NCBI GenBank assembly: GCA_015657735.1
Contig: SSSX01000862.1
Location: 1-15,477, forward strand
DNA length: 15,477 nt
Source of the DNA: Zoogloeaceae bacterium
GTDB taxonomy: Bacteria > Pseudomonadota > Gammaproteobacteria > Burkholderiales > Rhodocyclaceae
Direction of reading: 5' to 3'
Part shown: piece after piece, positions 7,177 to 14,563 of the stretch
How positions within the stretch are numbered: the stretch's first letter is position 1
Layout of the letters: each line of letters begins with the position of its first letter
Program-made: the position numbers and the translations under genes
The notes under the pieces: generated by a model
What the model saw: the letters and a program-made list of their open reading frames with translations, nothing else
Database searches by the model: none
Told to the model about the DNA's origin: nothing

Positions 7177-7877
7177 CAGCTGCCGTCGCCGTCCCACTGC
7201 ACGTTGCGGCCGAGGTTGTCCATGATGCGCCGCCAGCGGGTTTGCAGGGTGGCGTCGATCTGGCTGCCGCCGGCTTCGATGCGCATGCCGCCGCGCGCGA
7301 CGCTGGTGTCGTCGACGAGGCGGTGGCCGGAGTGGCCGAGCTGCTCGCCGAGGTAGTCGCGGACCATCGCCACGTCGTCCGGGTTGAGGTGGATCGTGGC
7401 GTGGGTCTGGGGCAGCTGCAGCAGGGCCTCGCGGATCAGCTCGGCGACCGATTCGGGGTGCGCGTCGAGACTGTGGCGCACCATCTGGCGGGCGACTTCG
7501 ATCGACAGCGCAAGCACTTCGTCGGCCACCTCCTGGTCGAGGCGGGTCATCGCGTTCTCGAGCGCCTGCACCAGCCCGTGGAACTGCATGGCTTCCATCC
7601 GGCCGCGCGCCGTGCCTTCCTCGTAGCCGGCCGCGTAGCCGTCCTTGCGGGCTTCCTCGTGGATGCGCTCGATGTCCTCGGCGGTGGGCAGGTGGATGTC
7701 GGGTTCGGGGTCGGGCAGCGCGGGGGGCGCCTCGACGATCGGCGGTGCCGGCGGCTCGGGCTCCGGCTCGGGAAGGGGTTCGACGGCGGGGGCGGCGGCT
7801 GGCGCCAGCGGCGGTGGTTCGTCGAAGGACGGGAGGTTCCAGCGCTGGTAGGCGCCGGCGGCCTGATGGTGGCTCAC
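7176..7877 (-). CDS. fliH: FliH, export ATPase regulator
   Basis: FliH dimers bind and restrain the FliI ATPase and tether it to FliN and FlhA. The 233-residue protein carries an N-terminal aromatic anchor (YQRW, Trp13), resembling the tryptophan region through which enterobacterial FliH contacts FlhA. A Pro/Glu-rich linker follows (20-60), then a GxxxG repeat helix with glycines at 80, 84, 88 and 92 (KDGYAAGYEEGTARGR), characteristic of FliH, and a C-terminal domain like the ATP synthase delta subunit. It starts with GTG: no in-frame ATG is available near the N-terminus, and GGGAG lies six bases upstream. It is 15 bases after fliG and overlaps fliI by one base. Confidence 0.94.
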   Translation of the reverse strand: MSHHQAAGAYQRWNLPSFDEPPPLAPAAAPAVEPLPEPEPEPPAPPIVEAPPALPDPEPDIHLPTAEDIERIHEEARKDGYAAGYEEGTARGRMEAMQFHGLVQALENAMTRLDQEVADEVLALSIEVARQMVRHSLDAHPESVAELIREALLQLPQTHATIHLNPDDVAMVRDYLGEQLGHSGHRLVDDTSVARGGMRIEAGGSQIDATLQTRWRRIMDNLGRNVQWDGDGS

Positions 7878-7892
7878 GGACGCTCCCGGTGC

Positions 7893-8894
7893 TTACACGA
7901 AGGCATCGTCGCCGCCTCCGCTGCCCAGGGCGATCTGGCCTTCCTCGGCGAGGCGGCGGGCGGTCTTGAGGATTTCCTTCTGCTCGGCCTCGACTTCCGA
8001 CAGGCGCACCGGGCCGCGGGATTCGAGGTCTTCGCGGAGCATTTCGGCGGCGCGCTGCGACATGTTCTTGAAGATCTTCTCGCGCATCTCCGGCGGAGCG
8101 CCCTTCAGCGCGATGACCAGCGAATCGCTCTGGACTTCCCGCAGCAGGGTCTGGATGCCGCGGTCGTCGAGCTCCATGAGGTTCTCGAAGACGAACATCT
8201 CGTCGAGGATTTTCTGGGCCAGGTCCGGGTCGTATTCGCGGACGTTGTCGAGGATCGCCGTTTCGGCGGCGGAACCGACGAAGTTGAGGATGTCGGCGGC
8301 GTGGCGCACGCCGCCCATCGCGGTTTTCTTGATCGTCGTGGCGCCGGACAGCATGCGCGTCAGCGCTTCGTTGAGTTCGCGCAGGGCCACCGGCTGCACG
8401 CCGTCGAGGGTCGCGATGCGCAGCAGCACGTCGTTGCGCAGGCGGTCGGTGAAATGCTTGAGGATTTCGCCGGCCTGGTCGAACTCGAGGTGCACCAGAA
8501 TGGTCGCGATGATCTGCGGGTGTTCGTTCTTGATCAGATCGGCGGCGGTGGCGGCGTCCATCCACTTCAGGCTTTCGATGCCGGCGGTGTCGGAGCCTTG
8601 CAGCACCCGGCCGATCAGGTGGTTGGCGCGCTCGTCGCCGAGCGCCTTGGTGAGCATTTCCTTGATGTGCTCGTGGTCGGCCTCGATCGGCGAGCCTTTC
8701 TCGGAGAAGGCGATCAGTTCGTCGAGGATGACCTCGACCCGGTCGCGCGCCTGCGCCGGCATCGCCGCCATCGCCGCGCCGAGCTTCTGGACTTCCTTCG
8801 GGCCGAGCTGCTTGAGGACTTCGGCGGCCTCGTCGGCGCCGAGGGTCAGCAGAAGCAGGGCGCTCTTCTCGAGCCCTTCATCGTTGCTGCTCAT
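7893..8894 (-). CDS. fliG: FliG, flagellar motor switch protein
   Basis: FliG sits between the MS ring and the C-ring and is the rotor protein on which MotA acts to generate torque. The 333-residue protein shows the N-terminal FliF-binding domain (1-100), the EHPQ motif (124-127) of the middle domain that binds FliM, the MFVF hinge (233-236), and the torque helix FENLMELDDRGIQTLLREV (236-254) with its alternating charged residues intact. The length is typical. The first 17 bases overlap the 3' end of fliF, and GGGAAG inside fliF serves as the ribosome site, giving tight coupling between the two interacting ring proteins. Confidence 0.98.
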   Translation of the reverse strand: MSSNDEGLEKSALLLLTLGADEAAEVLKQLGPKEVQKLGAAMAAMPAQARDRVEVILDELIAFSEKGSPIEADHEHIKEMLTKALGDERANHLIGRVLQGSDTAGIESLKWMDAATAADLIKNEHPQIIATILVHLEFDQAGEILKHFTDRLRNDVLLRIATLDGVQPVALRELNEALTRMLSGATTIKKTAMGGVRHAADILNFVGSAAETAILDNVREYDPDLAQKILDEMFVFENLMELDDRGIQTLLREVQSDSLVIALKGAPPEMREKIFKNMSQRAAEMLREDLESRGPVRLSEVEAEQKEILKTARRLAEEGQIALGSGGGDDAFV

Positions 8895-10578
8895 TGCTTC
8901 CCATCCATTCCTTGATCAGGTTGGCGACCATGCGCGGATTGTCGCGGGCGAGGGCGTGCGCCTTGGCGAGCTTTTCCTCGTAGGCCAGGCGGGCCGTGGC
9001 TTCGGGCGAGAGTGCCACCTCGGCGCCTTCGCCGCCTTCGCCTTCTTCACCCTCGGCGCCTTCTTCGGCGCCGGCCTCGCCGGCGGCTTCGGCTTCCTCC
9101 TTCTCTTCGGGAGGCACGGGCAGAACCTGTTTCATCAGCGGGCGGATCACGCCGAAGGCGACGAAGGCGATCACGCCGGCGATGACCAGATACTTGATGA
9201 GCTCCTTGAACAGCGCGATGTTGTCCGGGTCCTTCCAGATCGGCACTTCGAACTGATCCCGGTCGGAGGCGACGAAGGCGCTGCTGGCGACGCTGATGGT
9301 GTCGCCGCGATCCTTGTTGTAGCCGACCGCTTCGCGGACCAGATCCTCGACGCGCTTGCGTTCCTCGTCGGACAGCGGCACCGGTTTGGGGTTGCCGTTC
9401 TTGTCCTTCTCTTCGCGCTGGTTGAGGGCCACCGCGACCGACAGGCGGCGGATCTGGCCGAGGGCCTTGCGGGTGTGCTGGATGGTCTTGTCGAGCTCGT
9501 AGTTGATCGTGGCGCTCTTGTTGGTGCTGACCGGCGCCTGCGGGGCCGACCCTGGCGCGCCGGCCACCGGCGGAGTGGTCAGCGGCGCGGTGGCGGGCAC
9601 CGGCGGCTGGTTGGTGAGGGCGCCCGGCACGCCCTGCGGCCCCTGCTCGCGGGTCTGGCTTTCGTTGCTCTGCTGACTGCGGATCGCCTGCTCGGGCGAC
9701 GGGTTGGGGCGGTAGGTTTCGGCGGTCTGCTCGGTGACGTTGAAATCCACGTCGGCCGACACCTGGGCGCGGAAGTTGCCCTTGCCGAACAGCGGCGTGA
9801 GGATCGCATTGACGCGCTCGATGTAGCCTTCCTCGAGTTCGCGGGTGTACTTGAGCTGGGTGGCGTCGAGCGAGGTGCGCAGCGCGTCGGGTTTCTTGGT
9901 CAGCAGCGTGCCGTCCTGGTCGATCACGCTCACGTTGTCGTTGGTGAGCTGGGGCACGCTGGAGGCGATCAGATGCACGATGCCGGCGATCTGGGCCGGG
10001 TCGAGGGCGCGGCCGGTGTGCAGGTTCACCATCACCGAGGCGGTGGGTTTCTGCTCGTCGCGCAGGAAGGCGGTCTGTTTCGGGATCGCCAGATGCACGC
10101 GGGCGCCGGCGACGCTGGCGATCGACGAGATGGTGCGCGACAGCTCGCCTTCGAGGGCGCGCTGGTAGTTCACCTGCTCGTGAAACTGCGACACGCCGAG
10201 CTTCTGGGTTTCCATCAGCTCGAAACCCACCAGCCCGCCCTTCGGAATGCCCTGGGCGGCAAGGCGCAGGCGCAGGTCGTGGACCTGGGCGGCGGGCACC
10301 AGGATCGCGTTGCCGTTGTCGGAGAATTTGTACGGGACGTTCTGCTGTTGCAGGCTGGCGACGACGGCGCCGCCGTCCTTTTCCGCGAGGTTGGAGAACA
10401 GCACGGAATAGTCCGGCTGGCGGCTCCACAGGACGACGCCGACGATCAGCGCAATGCCGAAAGCCAGCGCTGCGCCGGCGGCGAGCTTCTGGCGTTGCGA
10501 CAGATTGCGGATGTTTTCCAGCACCTGCGCCATCGGAGAGGCAGGCGGCGGAGCGACGGCGGCGTCTTCTGCTGCCAT
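8878..10578 (-). CDS. fliF: FliF, flagellar MS-ring protein
   Basis: FliF builds the MS ring in the inner membrane, the first structure in basal-body assembly. The 566-residue protein has a first transmembrane helix (about 33-51), two ring-building modules of the YscJ/FliF type (about 55-230; for example GARVHLAIPKQTAFLRDEQK at 158-177), a Gln/Pro-rich disordered segment (290-355), a third ring domain, a second transmembrane helix (about 460-482) and a C-terminal FliG-binding tail (525-566). Between that helix and the tail is a very acidic low-complexity insert (491-520). I chose the ATG at 10578 because a strong AAGGGGGA site lies eight bases upstream and a sigma-54-like site is positioned for it; the frame stays open 19 codons further. 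It heads the minus-strand operon, divergent from flrB. Confidence 0.97.
   Translation of the reverse strand: MAAEDAAVAPPPASPMAQVLENIRNLSQRQKLAAGAALAFGIALIVGVVLWSRQPDYSVLFSNLAEKDGGAVVASLQQQNVPYKFSDNGNAILVPAAQVHDLRLRLAAQGIPKGGLVGFELMETQKLGVSQFHEQVNYQRALEGELSRTISSIASVAGARVHLAIPKQTAFLRDEQKPTASVMVNLHTGRALDPAQIAGIVHLIASSVPQLTNDNVSVIDQDGTLLTKKPDALRTSLDATQLKYTRELEEGYIERVNAILTPLFGKGNFRAQVSADVDFNVTEQTAETYRPNPSPEQAIRSQQSNESQTREQGPQGVPGALTNQPPVPATAPLTTPPVAGAPGSAPQAPVSTNKSATINYELDKTIQHTRKALGQIRRLSVAVALNQREEKDKNGNPKPVPLSDEERKRVEDLVREAVGYNKDRGDTISVASSAFVASDRDQFEVPIWKDPDNIALFKELIKYLVIAGVIAFVAFGVIRPLMKQVLPVPPEEKEEAEAAGEAGAEEGAEGEEGEGGEGAEVALSPEATARLAYEEKLAKAHALARDNPRMVANLIKEWMGSNEQQR
9020..9108. repeat. GAAGGC-type low-complexity repeat inside fliF
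   Basis: The coding strand of fliF here is a degenerate repetition of GAAGGC/GAGGGC/GCCGAG units encoding residues about 491-520, made almost only of Glu, Gly and Ala. The tract could expand or contract by slippage in whole codons, so the insert length may vary between strains (inference). Confidence 0.55.
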
Positions 10579-10605
10579 GGGAACAGTCCCCCTTTTTCGG
10601 ATGCT

Positions 10606-10621
10606 CGCATTGTCCGCGCCG
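10606..10621 (-). promoter_or_regulatory. Candidate sigma-54 promoter for fliF
   Basis: On the minus strand CGGCGCG-GACA-ATGCG has GG and GC exactly 10 bases apart and matches 8 of 12 consensus positions. Transcription would begin near 10595, giving a leader of about 17 bases that just includes the strong AAGGGGGA ribosome site. This resembles the short leader of fliE, which has a perfect sigma-54 site. The match is clearly weaker than those of fliK, fliE and ycgR, so the support is mainly positional. Confidence 0.4.
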
Positions 10622-10653
10622 CGGGCGGCCTTCAAGGGCGGGATTAGCGGCGC

Positions 10654-10675
10654 TTTTTGCCGCCTATTTGCCGCC
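10654..10675. repeat. 11-bp tandem repeat between divergent fliF and flrB
   Basis: TTTTTGCCGCC is followed at once by TATTTGCCGCC: two 11-bp copies with one mismatch. The period is about one helical turn, so a protein could contact both copies on the same face of the DNA. The repeat lies roughly 60-80 bp upstream of the inferred fliF start, where enhancer-type sites are common, and about 60 bp before the flrB ATG. The first copy also forms a 5-bp stem with the preceding GCGGC. A role as an operator is inference. Confidence 0.4.
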
Positions 10676-10733
10676 TTGGCTGGCGTTCGGAAGGCCTAAG
10701 CTGCGATCCGGTGAATTTCGCCCCGATCCGTCC

Positions 10734-11837
10734 ATGACCCCGTCCGCCACCGAAGACCGCCTCGACGCCCGCCAACTGGCCGAAGCCTTCCGCCAGTTCA
10801 GCGAGGCTTCCGAGGCCTTGACCGGCGCCTACGCCGGCCTGCAGACCCAGGTCGGCCAGCTCACCGAGCGCCTCAGCGTGCTGATGGGCGCGCTGCCGGC
10901 GGGGGTCGTCGTGCTCGACCGCGATGGCGCCGTCGTGCAGGCCAACCGGGCCGTCGAAGCGATGTTCGGCATGCCGCTGGCGGGCGCCCGGTGGGCCGAC
11001 TTTGCCGCCGCCCGCCTGGCCGCCACCGAGACGCCCGGCGAGTGGCAGGTCGAGTCGGCCGGCGAAATGCGCCGGGTGACCCGCGAGGAGGCCGCCCTCG
11101 AATCCGGCGACGGCCACATCGTGCTGATCAACGACGTCACCGACGCCCACCGCCTGCGCCTCGCCGCCGAGCGCAACGAGCGCCTCGCCGCGATGGGCGA
11201 GATGGTGGCCGGCCTGGCGCACCAGCTGCGCACCCCGCTGGCCGCCGCGCTGCTGTACACGGCGACCCTGGTCCAGCAGGAGATGGGGCCGGCCGACCGC
11301 GAACGCATCGGCAACCGGGCGATGGAACGCCTGCGCCACCTCGAAAAGCTGATCCGCGACATGCTGCTCTTCGCCCGCGGCGACACCCTCGGCCGCGAAC
11401 CCTTCGGCATCTGCGAACTGGTCGCCGAGCTGGCTCAGACCGTCGAACCGCTGGCCCGCGCCAAGGGGATCGAGCTCGATGCCGCGTGCTCCTGCGGCGA
11501 CACCGTGGTCGTCGGCGACCGCAAGGCCGTTGCCGGGGCGCTCACCAACCTTCTTGAAAACGCCGTGCAGGCCCTCGATGCCGGCGGCGCGATCCGTTTC
11601 GCGGCCGCCGTCGAGGAGCCGCTGGTGCGCTTCACCGTTGCCGACGACGGCCGCGGCATCGAGCCGGCCCTTCAGTCGCGGCTGTTCGAGCCGTTCTTTA
11701 CCACTCGGCCCGATGGAACGGGATTGGGCCTGGCGATCGCGCGGGGCGTCGCCCGGGCCCACGGCGGCGACATCGGCATCCAGTCCGAACCCGGTCACGG
11801 CACCGTTTTTTCCCTGACCCTCGCGATGGGCGGCTGA
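10734..11837 (+). CDS. flrB: FlrB/FleS-type flagellar sensor histidine kinase
   Basis: This is a cytoplasmic histidine kinase that phosphorylates the adjacent regulator FlrC to activate mid-hierarchy flagellar genes. The 367-residue protein has no transmembrane helix, as expected for FlrB/FleS. An N-terminal helical segment (1-50) precedes a PAS-like region (about 50-140, including ALPAGVVVLDRDGAVVQAN). The HisKA domain has the H-box GLAHQLRTPLAAALLY (160-175) with phospho-acceptor His163. The ATPase domain has an N box TNLLENAVQA (271-280), G1 DDGRGI (304-309), F box FEPFFTT (318-324) and G2 GTGLGLAI (328-335). All key residues are present. The ATG at 10734 has no obvious Shine-Dalgarno sequence; an in-frame TTG at 10668 is possible but lies in the tandem repeat. 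A poor sigma-54-like match (TGGCGTT-CGGA-AGGCC, 10681-10696) lies upstream. Confidence 0.93.
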   Translation: MTPSATEDRLDARQLAEAFRQFSEASEALTGAYAGLQTQVGQLTERLSVLMGALPAGVVVLDRDGAVVQANRAVEAMFGMPLAGARWADFAAARLAATETPGEWQVESAGEMRRVTREEAALESGDGHIVLINDVTDAHRLRLAAERNERLAAMGEMVAGLAHQLRTPLAAALLYTATLVQQEMGPADRERIGNRAMERLRHLEKLIRDMLLFARGDTLGREPFGICELVAELAQTVEPLARAKGIELDAACSCGDTVVVGDRKAVAGALTNLLENAVQALDAGGAIRFAAAVEEPLVRFTVADDGRGIEPALQSRLFEPFFTTRPDGTGLGLAIARGVARAHGGDIGIQSEPGHGTVFSLTLAMGG

Positions 11838-11880
11838 CGCCCGGCCCGCACGGTTGCACCCCGTTTTAGAGAGACGTCCC

Positions 11881-13278
11881 ATGCCCGAAGCACTCAACAT
11901 CCTGGTAGTCGAAGATGATGCGCCCCTGCGCGATGCCGTGTGCCTGACCCTCGAGGTGGCCGGCCACGCGGTGGTCGGCGTCGGCGACGGCGCGGCGGCG
12001 CTGGCCGCAGTCGAAAAGCAGGCCTTCAATCTGGTGCTGTCCGATCTGAAGATGCAGCCGATGGACGGCCTGCAACTGCTCGCCGAACTGCGCCAGCGCC
12101 TGCCGCAGCTGCCGGTGTTGCTGATGACGGCCTTCGGCGACGTCGAAAAGGCCGTCGACGCGATGCGCGGTGGCGCCTGCGATTTTCTGATGAAGCCCTT
12201 CGAGCCGCGGGTGCTGCTCGAACACGTCGAACGCTACGCCGTGGCGCGGCGCGACGACGACATGATTGCCGCCGACCCGCATACCCGCAAGCTGCTGGCG
12301 CTGGCCGACAAGGTTGCCGAGACCGACGCGACGGTGTTGCTGACCGGCGAGTCGGGCACCGGCAAGGAGGTCTTCGCGCGTTACCTCCACGAGCATTCGC
12401 CGCGCCGCAGCGGCCCCTTCGTCGCCATCAATTGCGCCGCGATCCCGGATACGCTGCTCGAGGCGACGCTGTTCGGCCACGAGAAAGGCGCCTTCACCGG
12501 CGCCGCCAGCGCCCAGGCCGGCAAGTTCGAGCAGGCCGAGGGCGGCACCCTGCTCCTCGACGAAATCTCCGAGATGCCGCTCGGCCTGCAGGCCAAACTG
12601 CTGCGTGTGCTGCAGGAGCGGGAGGTCGAGCGGGTCGGCGGCAAGAAGGCGATCCCGCTCGACATCCGCGTGCTCGCCACCACCAACCGGGACATGGGCA
12701 AGGAGGTGGCTGCCGGCCGCTTCCGCGAAGATCTGTTCTACCGCCTCAATGTCTTTCCGCTGGCGATTCCGTCGCTGCGCGAACGGCCGGGCGACATCGT
12801 GCCGCTGGCCCGGCACTTCGCGCTGCTCCACGGCGTGCGCCTCAAACGCGCGGCACGCCTGTCGCCGGAGGCCGAGGCCGTGCTCGTCACTTACCACTGG
12901 CCGGGCAACGTGCGCGAGCTGGAAAATACCGTCCAGCGGGCGTTGATCCTCAGCAGCGGCCAGGCGGTGTCGGCCGACACGGTGCGCCTGTGCCTGCCGC
13001 ACTGGAACGGCGAGCCGCTGCGGGGCGTCAGCCCGCCCCCCGCGCTGCCGGCGGTTTTTGCCGTCGATGCGGCAAATCCTGCCGATGAGGCTGCCGCCGC
13101 CGCGAAGGATGCCAGCCGGCCGGCGAACATGAAGGATCTCGAGCGCGAGCACATCCTGCAGGTGCTGAAGGAGGTCGGCGGCTCGCGCAAGCGGGCAGTG
13201 GCGCAGCTCGGCATCTCCGAGCGGACCCTCCGCTACAAGCTCCAGCAGTACCGCCAGGAGGGGCTGTTCTCCGGCTAG
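11881..13278 (+). CDS. flrC: FlrC/FleR-type sigma-54-dependent flagellar response regulator
   Basis: FlrC is the NtrC-family enhancer-binding protein that, once phosphorylated by FlrB, remodels RpoN-RNA polymerase at basal-body and hook genes. The 465-residue protein has three complete domains. The receiver (1-118) has acidic EDD (11-13), phospho-acceptor Asp55 and Lys105. The AAA+ domain (about 130-360) has Walker A GESGTGKE (156-163), the sigma-54-contacting loop GAFTGA (203-208), Walker B GTLLLDEI (222-229) and arginine-finger region FREDLFYRLNVFPL (281-294). The Fis-type helix-turn-helix is GGSRKRAVAQLGISERTLRY (433-452). It follows flrB by 43 bases with a GAGAGACG ribosome site. The upstream in-frame TTG at 11854 is less likely. 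The intact GAFTGA loop and the RpoN sites nearby make it the likely activator of fliE, fliF, fliK and ycgR. Confidence 0.96.
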   Translation: MPEALNILVVEDDAPLRDAVCLTLEVAGHAVVGVGDGAAALAAVEKQAFNLVLSDLKMQPMDGLQLLAELRQRLPQLPVLLMTAFGDVEKAVDAMRGGACDFLMKPFEPRVLLEHVERYAVARRDDDMIAADPHTRKLLALADKVAETDATVLLTGESGTGKEVFARYLHEHSPRRSGPFVAINCAAIPDTLLEATLFGHEKGAFTGAASAQAGKFEQAEGGTLLLDEISEMPLGLQAKLLRVLQEREVERVGGKKAIPLDIRVLATTNRDMGKEVAAGRFREDLFYRLNVFPLAIPSLRERPGDIVPLARHFALLHGVRLKRAARLSPEAEAVLVTYHWPGNVRELENTVQRALILSSGQAVSADTVRLCLPHWNGEPLRGVSPPPALPAVFAVDAANPADEAAAAAKDASRPANMKDLEREHILQVLKEVGGSRKRAVAQLGISERTLRYKLQQYRQEGLFSG

Positions 13279-13304
13279 GCGTGCCTTGTGCTGCATGGCA
13301 CGCC
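13278..13304. repeat. Inverted repeat at the end of flrC, overlapping the fliE -24 element
   Basis: GGCGTGCC (13278-13285) and GGCACGCC (13297-13304) are perfect 8-bp inverted arms around an 11-base loop. The left arm begins on the last base of the flrC stop codon and the right arm contains most of the fliE -24 box. There is no T-run after it, so it is not a standard terminator. It may be an RNA hairpin ending flrC or a protein site overlapping the promoter. Confidence 0.55.
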
Positions 13305-13311
13305 ACTTGCT
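13296..13311 (+). promoter_or_regulatory. Sigma-54 (RpoN) promoter for fliE
   Basis: TGGCACG-CCAC-TTGCT matches the RpoN consensus at all defined positions with the GG-N10-GC spacing. Transcription is expected near 13322, about 20 bases before the fliE ATG, leaving room for the AAAGGAGCAGG ribosome site. It starts 18 bases after the flrC stop, so fliE need not depend on read-through from flrBC. Confidence 0.9.
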
Positions 13312-13341
13312 CTGCTATAGTGGAGTCAAAGGAGCAGGATC

Positions 13342-13662
13342 ATGGATACCCGCGGAATCGATCAGATGTTGTCGGAACTGCGCGCCACCTCGCAGGTGGC
13401 CGCCGGCAAGCCTGCCCAGGCGGCGAAGGCCGAGGGCGAAGTGGATTTCGGCCAGGTTCTGCAGGGCGCCATCGAGCAGGTCAGTTCGGCCCAGATGCAG
13501 GCCCAGGAGATGGCGAAGGGTTTTTCGTCCGGCGACCCTAACGTCAATCTGCAGGATGTGATGGTCAATCTGCAGAAGGCCAACCTGTCGTTCCAGCAGA
13601 TGGTGCAGGTGCGCAACAAGCTGGTTACGGCGTATCAGGACATCATGAACATGTCCGTCTGA
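13342..13662 (+). CDS. fliE: FliE, hook-basal body complex protein
   Basis: FliE is the small exported adaptor joining the MS ring to the proximal rod and is needed early for export of rod proteins. The 106-residue product fits the family in length and carries the characteristic C-terminal half VNLQDVMVNLQKANLSFQQM (68-87) and VQVRNKLVTAYQDIMNMSV, ending in the typical YQDIMNM. It has its own sigma-54 promoter and a strong ribosome site, and a bidirectional terminator follows. In many gammaproteobacteria fliE is immediately upstream of and co-directional with fliF; here it is 2.8 kb away on the opposite strand behind flrBC. Confidence 0.97.
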   Translation: MDTRGIDQMLSELRATSQVAAGKPAQAAKAEGEVDFGQVLQGAIEQVSSAQMQAQEMAKGFSSGDPNVNLQDVMVNLQKANLSFQQMVQVRNKLVTAYQDIMNMSV

Positions 13663-13681
13663 ATTAGGTTCAGGGGCCACA

Positions 13682-13713
13682 ACAAAGCCGGCACGCGCCG
13701 GCTTTGTGCTTTT
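13682..13713. terminator. Bidirectional intrinsic terminator between fliE and ycgR
   Basis: ACAAAGCCGGC (13682-13692) and GCCGGCTTTGT (13697-13707) form a perfect 11-bp stem with loop ACGC. On the plus strand the stem is followed by GCTTTTG; on the minus strand its last bases read GGCTTTGTTGTGG, giving a short T-rich end both ways. It sits 19 bases after fliE and 15 bases after the end of the convergent ycgR, so it probably serves both. Confidence 0.85.
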
Positions 13714-13728
13714 GTGGGCCGCCGCTTT

Positions 13729-14493
13729 TCAGCGGATGCGTTCGCGGGCGTTGCGTTCGCGTTCGGTCTTGAGGATGTAGCGCTGGATCGTGGACGCCAT
13801 GCTGGTCGGCAGGTCGATGAATTCGCAGCCGGCGCGGATCATCACGCTGCCGTCGCGGTTGGTGATGCGGAAGATGTTGCGCACCCGCAGCGCGGTGGTG
13901 ACCGGGCCGGTTTCGGGCAGCATCAGGCGGCAGTCGGAGAATTCCATGTCCGGTTCGAAGGGCGGCTCGCCGGGGGGCATCAGCACCGCCAGGCCGCCGC
14001 CGCTGATGTCGAGAACGGCGGCTTCGACCGAGATCACCCGTTGCTCGCCGCCGTTGTTGATCGGGATCAGGCAGCTCAGGTTGTGCGGGTTGGCGGCGGT
14101 GAGGCGGTAGTATTCGCGGCGCTGCAGGCGCAGCAGGACGTCCGGCATCGGGGTGCGGAAGGCGTCGTGGCCTTCGTGGTCGATGCGGATGAGGTCGCGT
14201 GCGGCGAACTGGATCTTGATCTTGTCGAGCTGGGTCACGCAGATCAGCTGCTCGGCGCCTTCGACGCGGCGGTTGATGGCGTCGTCGCTGGCGGCGTCGA
14301 GGATCAGATAGCGCTCGTCGGGGCTGATGGCGAGGATCGCGGTGAGGAAGGAGTCGGCGCTGGCGTCAATGAAGGCGCTGAGCATCGCGCGCTTCTGCAT
14401 GAGGCTGCGCAGGTTGAAGACGATGTCGGTTTTTCCGCGCAGAAGATAACGGGAATTGTCGTCGGTCTGCAGGAGTTCGAACTTGAGCGGCAT
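13729..14493 (-). CDS. ycgR: YcgR/FlgZ-type PilZ-domain c-di-GMP receptor (flagellar brake)
   Basis: Proteins of this family bind cyclic di-GMP and then contact the rotor or stator to slow swimming. The 254-residue protein has a YcgR-type N-terminal domain (about 5-115) and a C-terminal PilZ domain (about 122-245). The two c-di-GMP-binding signatures are intact: RREYYR (125-130), satisfying RxxxR with Arg126 and Arg130, and DISGGG (162-167), satisfying D/NxSxxG. The length matches E. coli YcgR (about 244). A near-perfect sigma-54 promoter precedes it, tying its expression to the flagellar cascade. The ribosome site is weak. It is convergent with fliE. The start at 14493 gives the family-typical N-terminus (MPLKFELLQ). 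Confidence 0.93.
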   Translation of the reverse strand: MPLKFELLQTDDNSRYLLRGKTDIVFNLRSLMQKRAMLSAFIDASADSFLTAILAISPDERYLILDAASDDAINRRVEGAEQLICVTQLDKIKIQFAARDLIRIDHEGHDAFRTPMPDVLLRLQRREYYRLTAANPHNLSCLIPINNGGEQRVISVEAAVLDISGGGLAVLMPPGEPPFEPDMEFSDCRLMLPETGPVTTALRVRNIFRITNRDGSVMIRAGCEFIDLPTSMASTIQRYILKTERERNARERIR

Positions 14494-14563
14494 GATGGGA
14501 AGGGCGTCCGGGGATCGGAGGATGGTCCGATTCTATCAGCCCATCCGCGTGTCCCGGTTTAAT

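Noticed and set aside
5797..10647. Very long plus-strand open frames (hundreds of codons, up to about 890) opposite fliI, fliH, fliG and fliF
   Set aside because: They are antisense shadows caused by GC-rich third positions: composition is biased (His/Arg/Gly/Asp-rich or Ser/Arg-rich), no family motif is visible, and the minus-strand genes carry complete catalytic and structural motifs.
10681..10696. Possible sigma-54 promoter for flrB (TGGCGTT-CGGA-AGGCC)
   Set aside because: The GG-N10-GC spacing is right, but the -12 element lacks TTGC and half of the -24 is wrong; far weaker than the other sites.
11866..13296. Minus-strand open frame of about 476 codons covering flrC
   Set aside because: Shadow of flrC, which has all receiver, AAA+ and helix-turn-helix motifs on the plus strand; the antisense product is Gln/Arg/Gly-rich with no recognisable domain.
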